Shown here one piece after another: positions 33,247 through 41,567 of a stretch of DNA of 64,000 nt (position 1 is the stretch's first letter; every line of letters starts with the position of its first letter). Under the pieces are notes generated by a model. The model searched no databases, was not told the origin of the DNA, and saw only the letters and a list, made by a program, of their open reading frames with translations. Source of the stretch: an uncultured Lachnospiraceae bacterium (GTDB lineage Bacteria > Bacillota > Clostridia > Lachnospirales > Lachnospiraceae); NCBI GenBank assembly GCA_951800145.1, contig CATOJE010000007.1:1-64000 (forward strand). Reading direction: 5' to 3'. The position numbers and the translations under genes are program-made.

Positions 33247-35940
33247 TTACACCGTAAACAAGCGCTCCATATCCTTGGTTGCCGTGATGCTGATTCCTGT
33301 CCGGCTGGAGGGAGAGGTTACCACAAAGGCCCGGCCCCGGCCGTTATTGACAATCTCCTCCTGTTCGCTCTCATTGATGGCTCCCGCCTTCTCATAAAGC
33401 TTGCACAGGTCATGCATGTCATTGGGCGACAGGGGGAAGATAAAGGAATACTGGCAGGCGTTGATAATCGCGGTAGATTTCCTTGCCAGCTCCTCTGTTC
33501 CCACAAAGTCGGCGATATTCTGGGTGATAATAATCTGCATCCCATTGTATTTCCGGATTCGCTTGGCCAGCTGGTACATAAAGTCCAGGGCGATGGGATA
33601 CTTGCTGTCGATAAACACATGGGCCTCGTCGATGACCACTATCACCTTCCGCTCCGCCTGGTAGCGGATATTGTAATCCCGGTTTTTAATGATTTCATTG
33701 TCCAGCCACTTTAATACCAGAAGCATCTGGGCATTGGCAATGGTATTATTTTTGTTTGCCAGAAGGGACTGGAAGTTAAATGCGATAAAGTTTTCATTGG
33801 TGGAGATGGATGCCGGGCCGTTCCACAGCAGGGCGTTCCTTCCTCCGGTGGCGAACTTGGAGATATAGTTTAAAAGCACCCGCAGATTCTCCTTGCTGTA
33901 CTCCCCGGTAGCCACCTGGTAGTCATTTAAAATCTTGTCGTACAAATCATCGAAGATAGGGTAATCCTCCGGCTCCAGCTCACTTAAGTTGGTCTCCCCG
34001 TCGATTCCCTTGGACTCGTACATCCGCACCGTAATATTATTTAAGTATTCCAGGGCGTCCGCCTCGATTCCCGGAAGAATCTGACGGTAAAACTCCTCCA
34101 AAAACTGGAGGTGGGTGCTGAAGCTGGTGTTAATGCTCTCCTCCTCTTCCTCCTCGTCGGAAAGACTTGCGATAATATGGAAGGGGTTCAGCCGCCCCTG
34201 GGTGGCGCTTCCCACGTCGATAACCTTTCCGTTTAAGTTCTCTGCCAGCCCGAAATATTCATTTTCCGGATCCAGGATAAAGATTTTGCTGTTATCCGCC
34301 GCCAGGTTTGCCAGAATGGTTTTGGTGGCGTAGGACTTACCGCTTCCTGACTTTCCGATCACCACCATATTGCTGTTTACCCGGTCCTTATTCCGCACGA
34401 AGAAATCGATAAATACCGGCTTTCCGCCGCTGTCACCGATGCACACGCCCTTGGGGTCGCTGAGGCTCATATTCACAAAGGGAAAGGCCGCGGCCACCGA
34501 GCTTGAGTGTATCCCCCGGCTCACTCTGCGGTACGCGTCATAGCCGGAAATCTGGGTGGAGGCATAGGTTTCAAACTGCTGCACATAGTTATCCGTTGAG
34601 CGGAAGCTCTCCTCTGACAGGGCCCGCTTAATCTGCTTTTTCATAGAATTTGAAGGCAGGGTGCTTTTCTTCTGCTCTGACTGGGGGAGAAGCATCTGCC
34701 GGGACAGCTCATAATCATAGGCGGTCACATAAACATTTACATCCAGCAGGGTTTCATTATCGCTCTGAAGCATGGCCAGCACCTCGGCTAAGGTATCCAC
34801 ATGGGTCTGCAGCTCCATCAGACGGCTGGTCTTCCCGGTGGAATTCGCCTGCTCCCGCAGCTCGTCGATAGCGTGGTCGATCTGGCGTATACCCTTATAC
34901 CGGTCCACCATCTTCATCTTCATAATTACCCGGGTCCCCGGCCGGTTAAAGAGGTTGCTTCCCCAGGCATTCCCCACGATAGTGGGGTAGTCGGTAATCC
35001 GGAAATTATGGGTAATCAGGTCATCGTACTGGATGGTGCGGCTGGTAAAACGGATTTCCTTGGGGACAATCCAGTCCATGTACTGGTCCCTGGTCAGATT
35101 CTGGACCTCGCGCTCGTCAAAGTCCAGGGTATAATTATACTTTAGGAATACCACCAGCTCTTTTTCCGACAGGATATGACACTCCATATCGTCGCCATTC
35201 ATGGTGTCCAGCATATTCTGGGCCTGGTTAAAGAGCAGATCTTTATCCTTGTGGAAAAATACCAGATAGTGGAATGGCACATACACCTTATCCCTCTCGT
35301 TAATGTACCGAATCTGCTCCATCCGGTCATAGATAATTCCCACCCTGGTGGTTAATTCCTCTTCATTTAACAGCCCGTTCACAAAGGCCTCCTCCAGAGC
35401 GTGGATCTTCTCCTGCTCCGTCTCGAGGTAGGAGTCGTAGAGCACCGGCCGGTCAATCTTTACCAGAGCCGCGGTCTCTGTGCCGGAGATGGTCCGCAGC
35501 ACGGAGCCAAAGACCTGGTCAATCATCTGGTTCTGACGCTGGAGCGTGTAAAACTTAAACTCCACATCTGGAATCTGGACCGCGATCCCGTAATATTCCC
35601 CGTTATATTCGATGAACTGCCCGTCGATCCCGGTAAAGGGCGTGATATCCTTTACCGTGGGAACCCCCTTTTTCGCCGGATCCTCCTGGAATCTCCGGTA
35701 ACGGGCAATGTATTTTAAAAAGTTGTATACCATCATGTAGGCCTTCTCGCCCTCTACCGGAACCACGGAAGCGCCGAATATCACTGCCACCGCCGCCCCA
35801 ATCCACAGACGGAAGGGCAGGTTGGAGAACACGATGGAGATGACGATGGTAATTCCGATAATGCCTACAAATACGTCCGGGACCTCCACGCCTTTAAAAA
35901 ACTCCATGGCTACCTTGGTTTTCTTCGGGATTATCCTCAT
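33247..35940 (-). CDS. VirB4-family ATPase with fused N-terminal PrgI/VirB3-like domain
   Basis: This 897-residue ATPase is the energiser of the type IV secretion-like system. The first 90 residues hold two membrane helices (VGIIGITIVISIVFSNL and LWIGAAVAVIFGASVVPV) in the style of PrgI/VirB3, followed by the VirB4/TraC/TrbE core. Walker A is GKSGSGKSYATK near residue 530 and Walker B VIVVIDEAHVFID near 770, with later motifs IITQNIADF and SFIFPLSPNDM. The start overlaps the upstream virB6-like stop as ATGA. The order VirB6-VirB4 matches Gram-positive conjugative elements. No truncation or frameshift is seen, so the machine is probably active. Confidence 0.93.
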   Translation of the reverse strand: MRIIPKKTKVAMEFFKGVEVPDVFVGIIGITIVISIVFSNLPFRLWIGAAVAVIFGASVVPVEGEKAYMMVYNFLKYIARYRRFQEDPAKKGVPTVKDITPFTGIDGQFIEYNGEYYGIAVQIPDVEFKFYTLQRQNQMIDQVFGSVLRTISGTETAALVKIDRPVLYDSYLETEQEKIHALEEAFVNGLLNEEELTTRVGIIYDRMEQIRYINERDKVYVPFHYLVFFHKDKDLLFNQAQNMLDTMNGDDMECHILSEKELVVFLKYNYTLDFDEREVQNLTRDQYMDWIVPKEIRFTSRTIQYDDLITHNFRITDYPTIVGNAWGSNLFNRPGTRVIMKMKMVDRYKGIRQIDHAIDELREQANSTGKTSRLMELQTHVDTLAEVLAMLQSDNETLLDVNVYVTAYDYELSRQMLLPQSEQKKSTLPSNSMKKQIKRALSEESFRSTDNYVQQFETYASTQISGYDAYRRVSRGIHSSSVAAAFPFVNMSLSDPKGVCIGDSGGKPVFIDFFVRNKDRVNSNMVVIGKSGSGKSYATKTILANLAADNSKIFILDPENEYFGLAENLNGKVIDVGSATQGRLNPFHIIASLSDEEEEEESINTSFSTHLQFLEEFYRQILPGIEADALEYLNNITVRMYESKGIDGETNLSELEPEDYPIFDDLYDKILNDYQVATGEYSKENLRVLLNYISKFATGGRNALLWNGPASISTNENFIAFNFQSLLANKNNTIANAQMLLVLKWLDNEIIKNRDYNIRYQAERKVIVVIDEAHVFIDSKYPIALDFMYQLAKRIRKYNGMQIIITQNIADFVGTEELARKSTAIINACQYSFIFPLSPNDMHDLCKLYEKAGAINESEQEEIVNNGRGRAFVVTSPSSRTGISITATKDMERLFTV

Positions 35941-38438
35941 AGTGAATTCCTCCTGGTAAAGGTCCTGCCGCTCTGGGCTCCCTGATACTGAAGTCCGCGG
36001 ATGCTTAAGGACGAGTACGAAGCCTTCTTAGCCTCAGCGCTGCTGGCGGCGCTCCCCCCTCTGTAGGAGCTGCTGGCGCCTCCCGCAAATCGGCTTTGTG
36101 CGCTACTGGCGCTTCCCGCAGATGAGCTTCCCCCACTGCTGATACCGCTTCCCGCGGATACGCTGGCGCTTCTGCTTGCCAGTCTTACCGAAGCCACTGG
36201 TATCGGCGCAGAGGATATGGTATATCGTCTGCCGGCGCTGCCATAGCGGCCCTCTGCTTCCCCGGTGCCCGAGCCTGCATCGCTGCTTCCCACGGAAAAA
36301 CTGCTCCGGCTGCTGACGCCGCTGCTGGCGGAGGCGCTTTGGGAGCCAAAGTCATCTCCCAGGAATCCGGAGAGGCTTTCCGCCCCTCCGACCCGGATGC
36401 CCTCAGCGGTCAGGATGCTTCCCGGGAAGCTGCGGGAAAGCACCTCCCCGGTGATTCCCACAGTATAGCCGCAGCCTCCGGCCGTTATCTGGCGGCTTCC
36501 GCCTGAGGATGCGCTCCCGGTGCCTCCCGCAATCCTTCTGCCATGAACCGTCTGCGCCCCCCGGTAAGCGCCTGTGGATGAACTTGCCCCGCCCATCATA
36601 CGCTGGGCGCCTCTGCGCACCTGATCCCGCATCACGCCGCCGGCTCCCCGCTGGCTTACGTACTGCATCACATCGGCCGCCTTTCTTCTCCGGCTGCCCT
36701 CATCTCCCAGCGCCCGCTCTTTCAGCGCGGTGTGGATGCGGAAGTCTTTGGCGGAAACCTGGGTGCCTCCCGGCCCCACACTGCCAAGAACCTGTCTGGC
36801 GCCCTTCCTGGCGCCGTCCTTCATCATGCCGCCGATCCCTCTTTGTCCTGCATAGGAAAGGGCGCCTGCCACCTTTCTTCTCCGGCTGTCCTGCCCGCCC
36901 AGGGCCCTCTCCTTCAGCTCCTTCCGGATACGGAAATCGGTGCCGTAGCGGCTGGCCGCGCTGGTTTTCGGCTGCAGCCCCAGGCCGCCGGCCCGGGATA
37001 CAGCCCCTGACCGTCCGGGCTTTCCCTGGAATCTTCCGTCCTGACGGGATATTCCGCCGGAACCGCCGCCTAAGCCAGCGCCTCCTTCCAAACCGCTTCC
37101 GCCTCCCTGGCCTCTGCCCCTGGAGTGGAGCGCCGTGCTCATGAACTGCTGGCCTTTGCTGATCAGCTTCCCGGCTGTATAGCCGTAGAGCATCCCCCCG
37201 GCTGTGGCTGCCGTGTTTGCCTCTGACGAGCCTGCCTGACTGCTCAGCAGGGAGGTAATCATAGAGCCGGATTTATAGACAGCCCAGGCGCCCCCTGCCA
37301 GAAAGAACAGCTTCATCATATAATTCATCTCTGTGCTGGCATGTTCCCCAAAGGTAATCTTGTTTCCCATAACCAGCGGGCAGATCATCAGAAACAATCG
37401 CATTCCGATGGCAGAGCCAAAACCGGTAAAGCATTTGGCGATAAACATCTCCCTCCACCGGGAAAACCGCTCCCCGTCATCCAGTGGAATCATACACACG
37501 AAATAGGGAGACGCGATATAAAGCATCACCAGCTCGAAAATCCGCTGCACAAAAACGATCAAACAGATCCCGATGGTAAAGAGTAAAAACACCGCCGCGA
37601 TGAAGCCGATAACATAGTCAAACTCCGCCAGGTTAAAGCTATCTCCCACCTGCTTTAGGTTCCCATAGTCCTTCGCTCCTGCCACGCTGGTGGAATAAAA
37701 GGGATATCGGACTGTATCTTCCGCCGTCGTCCCCAGCGCTATCTCTGTATTCCCGTCTGACAGATTTATGCCGTTTTTCGACGCATTCAGGGAGGCGATG
37801 GTAAAAACGATTCTGCCCAGAGTGGTCTCCCCGCCAAAGCTTAATACCGAGGTCACGGATTTGAGAATCACGGCAGACAGCTTTAAGAAAAAATATACGA
37901 AAAACGGAACCGTAAAAAACTGGACAAATGTCTTCATCATCGCCGCCAGCACCTTGGAAACCGGCCGCTTATTTTCAAAATCCAGGTCAAAAGCAGACTT
38001 GGCCGTGGCATAAATGGTAAGGATCAGAGCCAGCCCCAGGGCCCCCAGGGTCAGCATCCAGAATACCGTGCTGATGGTTTTCTGCTGCATCAGCACCTCC
38101 ACCAGACTGCCGGCGATTTCGACTCCGTTTTCGTCGATATAGGTCACATTTTCCAGGCCGATAAATACGTCAAAGGCCTTTTCCAGATAGTCAATCAGCT
38201 TCAGCACACCGGAAAACAGCAGGTAAAGCTGGGTGCTGTACAGTGTCTTCCACAGATCAATCAAGGTATTCAGGGCCGTTTCCAGCACTGGCAGCAGGAT
38301 GGGCGCCAGAATATTCTGAAAAACCCAGGTCAGCACGGTTGTCAGCAGATTGGACACAAATCGGAATACCGGGGCCAGAATATTTTGCAGCACCCAGTTA
38401 AACACCTTCTGGAACAACCCCAGGTAAACATACTCCAA
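35937..38438 (-). CDS. VirB6/TrbL-like membrane protein with long Gly/Ser/Arg-rich tail
   Basis: This 833-residue protein has about seven membrane helices in residues 1-390. The N-terminus repeats (V/F)(L)QNILAP(V/I) twice, and YIASPYFVCMIPLDDGERFSRWREMF is the segment most like other TrbL/VirB6 proteins of clostridial conjugative elements. The remaining 440 residues are a cytosolic-looking tail rich in Gly, Ser, Ala and Arg, with a duplicated 64-residue unit. It is a clear paralogue of the 464-residue protein encoded just upstream. It starts at a TTG (38438) behind AAAAGGAGGAAG, and its stop overlaps the virB4 start by four bases. VirB6 forms part of the inner-membrane channel. Confidence 0.85.
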   Translation of the reverse strand: MEYVYLGLFQKVFNWVLQNILAPVFRFVSNLLTTVLTWVFQNILAPILLPVLETALNTLIDLWKTLYSTQLYLLFSGVLKLIDYLEKAFDVFIGLENVTYIDENGVEIAGSLVEVLMQQKTISTVFWMLTLGALGLALILTIYATAKSAFDLDFENKRPVSKVLAAMMKTFVQFFTVPFFVYFFLKLSAVILKSVTSVLSFGGETTLGRIVFTIASLNASKNGINLSDGNTEIALGTTAEDTVRYPFYSTSVAGAKDYGNLKQVGDSFNLAEFDYVIGFIAAVFLLFTIGICLIVFVQRIFELVMLYIASPYFVCMIPLDDGERFSRWREMFIAKCFTGFGSAIGMRLFLMICPLVMGNKITFGEHASTEMNYMMKLFFLAGGAWAVYKSGSMITSLLSSQAGSSEANTAATAGGMLYGYTAGKLISKGQQFMSTALHSRGRGQGGGSGLEGGAGLGGGSGGISRQDGRFQGKPGRSGAVSRAGGLGLQPKTSAASRYGTDFRIRKELKERALGGQDSRRRKVAGALSYAGQRGIGGMMKDGARKGARQVLGSVGPGGTQVSAKDFRIHTALKERALGDEGSRRRKAADVMQYVSQRGAGGVMRDQVRRGAQRMMGGASSSTGAYRGAQTVHGRRIAGGTGSASSGGSRQITAGGCGYTVGITGEVLSRSFPGSILTAEGIRVGGAESLSGFLGDDFGSQSASASSGVSSRSSFSVGSSDAGSGTGEAEGRYGSAGRRYTISSAPIPVASVRLASRSASVSAGSGISSGGSSSAGSASSAQSRFAGGASSSYRGGSAASSAEAKKASYSSLSIRGLQYQGAQSGRTFTRRNSL
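36600..36938 (-). repeat. Duplicated 192-bp coding unit in the VirB6-like tail
   Basis: Two in-frame copies encode DFRI-x2-xLKERALG followed by SRRRK, QRGxGGxM(K/R)D and (R/K)xGA(R)(Q). The DFRI codons end at 36938 and 36746, exactly 192 bases (64 codons) apart. The second copy is incomplete at its 3' end. Confidence 0.85.
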
Positions 38439-38471
38439 CTCAGCTTCCTCCTTTTCTCAGACATGATGATT

Positions 38472-39866
38472 TTATTTTCCGGTGAACCGCTGATTCTCAT
38501 CGGAATTTTTCGATCCGCCTCCCAGCTCACCGGCCGCGGAGGCAAGCTTTCCTAAGGATCCCCCCGCGCCGCCTCCTAAGGAGCCCATTGCGCCTAATGC
38601 GGTCGTGGTGCCCCCGGAGGCGGCCGACATAGCCATGCTGGCCGCCGTAGAAGCCGAGCCCACGATGATCCCCTGGATCAGGGCTCCCGCCTGCTCATCT
38701 GCCATAGCCGCCTCCGGATTCAGAATCTGCATCATCAGATGCTGGCTCTTATAGACCGCCCAGGCGCCGCCGATAATCAGGAACAGCTTAAGAACCGTAT
38801 TGATGATTACCGCGTTAGGCAGATTCGCAGGATAAAGGCAGAGCCGTTTGCTGGCGATGGAGGGAACCAGCAGCAGGTAATACCGCATGGAAAAAATCAC
38901 CCCGAACCCAGAGAAAAACTTAGCCACAAACAGCTCCCGCCACTTGGAAAAGAGCACTCCGTCATCCAGAGGGATGGTGGAGACAAACAAGGGGGAGACC
39001 AGGTATAACAGCAGCAGCTCAAACAGCCTTCGGATGAAGATCAACGACGCCCCTGCCAGAATAAACAGCAGGAGAATTGCGCTGGCAAAGCCCTGTACAT
39101 AATGAAAATTTGCCGCGTAGAAATCCTTCTTCACCTCCAGCAGGTCGCGGTAATTCTTAGTCCCAACCAGATAAGGCTCGCGGATCGTATCATCAATCGA
39201 AGGACTCCTGTCGGTGTCCGCCCCCTCCATCAAGCCAGTCAGGCCGCTTCTGGGCTTTGTCGTCTCCTTATCCGCGTCCAGACTGGCCGATAAAAAGATA
39301 ATCGTACCGATGGAGGACTCCCCATGCTGCGCGGCGTTAAAGCTGGCCACCGCCTGATTGGTCACGATGGAGGCGGCCTGAAGCAGGAAGATGCACAAAA
39401 AAGGAATCAGCATAAAGGTAATTGCCGCCCGCATCCCGTCTCCCAGCACCTTGCTGATGGGATTTTTATCCTCTAAAGCCATATCTGAGATGGATTTCGC
39501 TGTCTTAAATATGGTAAAGAGAAAGGAAATTCCCACCGCAAGGACAGTGATCAAGGTAAATGCCCTGGTTACCTCCTCCATCTGGAAAAAGGCATCTAAA
39601 AGATACGTGGTCTTGTTGTGCACCTCCACCGTGCTGATCCCGGCAAACACATTAAAGATATTCTCCACAAAATCCACCAGGCCGCAGAGCACGTTAAAAA
39701 TCCCCAGAAGGAACTCGCACCATATGGAAAAAAAGACGGTAAGTACATATTCCATATAGAGATTTAAAATCTCTTTTAAAATCGGTGCAAACACATCCGA
39801 CAACAGAGTATAGAAAATCTGGCTTAATATATCCACAAAGCTGTTCTCTAAGATGATCCACTCCAA
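38472..39866 (-). CDS. Second VirB6/TrbL-like membrane protein
   Basis: This 464-residue paralogue shares with its neighbour the sequence (K)TAKSxxDxxLEDKxPxSKVLxxxM, the FELLLLYLVSPLFVSTIPLDDG-like segment followed by FSKWRELFVAKFxxGFG, and a GGAWAVYKSxxxM stretch near residue 370. It lacks the long repetitive tail, ending in a short Gly/Ala/Ser-rich segment. About seven membrane helices are predicted. The start is a TTG (39866) directly after GGAGGTGAGG. Two VirB6-like subunits in one operon suggest a heteromeric channel. It lies 18 bases after the 560-residue surface protein gene and 33 before the other paralogue. Confidence 0.83.
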   Translation of the reverse strand: MEWIILENSFVDILSQIFYTLLSDVFAPILKEILNLYMEYVLTVFFSIWCEFLLGIFNVLCGLVDFVENIFNVFAGISTVEVHNKTTYLLDAFFQMEEVTRAFTLITVLAVGISFLFTIFKTAKSISDMALEDKNPISKVLGDGMRAAITFMLIPFLCIFLLQAASIVTNQAVASFNAAQHGESSIGTIIFLSASLDADKETTKPRSGLTGLMEGADTDRSPSIDDTIREPYLVGTKNYRDLLEVKKDFYAANFHYVQGFASAILLLFILAGASLIFIRRLFELLLLYLVSPLFVSTIPLDDGVLFSKWRELFVAKFFSGFGVIFSMRYYLLLVPSIASKRLCLYPANLPNAVIINTVLKLFLIIGGAWAVYKSQHLMMQILNPEAAMADEQAGALIQGIIVGSASTAASMAMSAASGGTTTALGAMGSLGGGAGGSLGKLASAAGELGGGSKNSDENQRFTGK

Positions 39867-39884
39867 CTAGCCTCACCTCCCGGA

Positions 39885-41567
39885 TTATCGGATTTTCACC
39901 GTCTTCTTCGTATGTACCACAAATACCGCGCCGCCCAGAATCAAAAGAATCACCAGAACCACAGCAACCACTCCATACCGGTTTACTCTGTATTTCAAGG
40001 TAAAACGGGACGAAGCTTCATTGCCTGCGTAGTCCGCCACAGTAAGGAGATAATCGCCGGGGCTGTCGATGGCATAGCCGGAAAAGCCCTCTACTAATTC
40101 TCTATTCTTTTCCAGACGGATGGTCTCAATATCCTCGGATAAATACTGAATCGCCGCTGTCCCGCCCTTTACCGTCACGCCGATCTCCGGCGGGGTGGTA
40201 TCCTTTAACAGCATTCCCTCCAGGGTTTCTCCTCCCTGGCCCTCCAGGGTAAACTGATACTGTCCGTCCTGCTCCATGGGCATCCAAGCCCGGGAGGAAA
40301 GCTCCATGGGCTCCCCGTCCAGAAAGGCCGAGACAAACTCCATCCCTGCCGGCGCCGGGTAATAGTCGGTTCCACTGACGTAGGAGGCGATGGTGCAGGA
40401 CCAGGCGCCGCCCTCTAGCTCTGCCCGGTAATGCCCTGGCTCTGTCAGACTGTCGCCCCAGACATACTCCACCGGCTCATCATCCCGGTAGAGGACAGCA
40501 CGCTCCTCCTCTGCCTTTGGAACCGTAATCGCCACCGGCCCGGAACCCATATAGCCCTCTGGCACATTCGCCCCAAGGCCGCTTCCATCGGTAAAGGTAA
40601 CCTGATACTGCCGACTCCCGGTATCATACTTTTGGGTACGGGGCCAAAAGCCGTTCTCTGCCGGCGCGATGGCTCCGGCCGTGGCCTCTGCCCCTTCGCC
40701 ATTCTCCTCCCCGATCCCTTCCGGCTCGCCCTCATTCTCTGCCTGGCTCTCATCCCGGGGATCCCCCTCTGTCGGGTTTTCTTCCCCAGTCCCTTCGGCT
40801 TCTTCCTCCTGACTCTCCTCCTCTGACTGGCTGCTCTCCCCCTCCTCTTCACGCTCCTCTGCGCCTCCCGGAAGGATGTTGAGAACAGAGCTTTCCTGCT
40901 CCTCAGAAAGCGGCCTGCCGTCATAGGTAAAGGAGGTCCATCCGCTGCCGCCGGAGGATGCGGATGTGCCGCCCGACGCCTCCTCCGCGTCTGGCATAGG
41001 CTTTGCCTGGATCCGGAACCGGAAAACCGCCCGGTATTCCGCCTGCTCAGAAAGGGCTGCCTTGGTATCCTCCACCCCAGTGAGCCGGATCACATAGGTT
41101 CCGTATTCGCTGATGGTCTGGCCCGGCGCGTAATCCCAGGGCAGGCCGTCCTTTTCCATGGTGTAGGTGATATTATGGGGAATATCCAGGGTCACAGGCT
41201 GATTGGTAATGCCCCCGTTCCCCACACTGGCATAGAAGAAGAAGCGGTCGTCCATGGATAATTCATACACCTTAAAATCCTCATGGTACTGCTCCTGGAG
41301 CGTCACCTGATTCACCGCCGGCCCATCCAGGATGATGCTGTCCGTCTCCATCCCCGGATTTAAAGCATAGCCCCCCTGGCCATAAGCTTCATCGTCATAT
41401 CCTGAATCGGAATAGAATTCCGGCGCCTCCTCTTCCTCCCACTCATACTCTCCGTCATAGACAAAAAGCTCTGCCCGTACCGGATGGGGAAATGCCAGCG
41501 ACGAAGCGAGAACTGCCCCTGCAAGCAGACACGTCCGGACATTTCTTATGTATCTTCCCGATTTCAT
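39885..41567 (-). CDS. Single-pass surface protein with acidic linker, paralogue of the protein at 31083
   Basis: This 560-residue protein has a signal peptide (LLAGAVLASSLAFPHPVRA), beta-rich domains, a long acidic linker at about 230-300 (EEREEEGESSQSEEESQEEE), further Ig-like beta domains and a C-terminal membrane helix with basic tail HTKKTVKIR. Its C-terminal third matches the 372-residue protein encoded at 31083. The start overlaps the virD4 stop by four bases. It probably forms an extracytoplasmic part of the export apparatus (inference). The family is not one I can name. Confidence 0.65.
   Translation of the reverse strand: MKSGRYIRNVRTCLLAGAVLASSLAFPHPVRAELFVYDGEYEWEEEEAPEFYSDSGYDDEAYGQGGYALNPGMETDSIILDGPAVNQVTLQEQYHEDFKVYELSMDDRFFFYASVGNGGITNQPVTLDIPHNITYTMEKDGLPWDYAPGQTISEYGTYVIRLTGVEDTKAALSEQAEYRAVFRFRIQAKPMPDAEEASGGTSASSGGSGWTSFTYDGRPLSEEQESSVLNILPGGAEEREEEGESSQSEEESQEEEAEGTGEENPTEGDPRDESQAENEGEPEGIGEENGEGAEATAGAIAPAENGFWPRTQKYDTGSRQYQVTFTDGSGLGANVPEGYMGSGPVAITVPKAEEERAVLYRDDEPVEYVWGDSLTEPGHYRAELEGGAWSCTIASYVSGTDYYPAPAGMEFVSAFLDGEPMELSSRAWMPMEQDGQYQFTLEGQGGETLEGMLLKDTTPPEIGVTVKGGTAAIQYLSEDIETIRLEKNRELVEGFSGYAIDSPGDYLLTVADYAGNEASSRFTLKYRVNRYGVVAVVLVILLILGGAVFVVHTKKTVKIR

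Noticed and set aside
36265-37144. Plus-strand open frames opposite the VirB6 tail
   Set aside because: They are explained by the biased Gly/Ser/Arg codons of the minus-strand gene.
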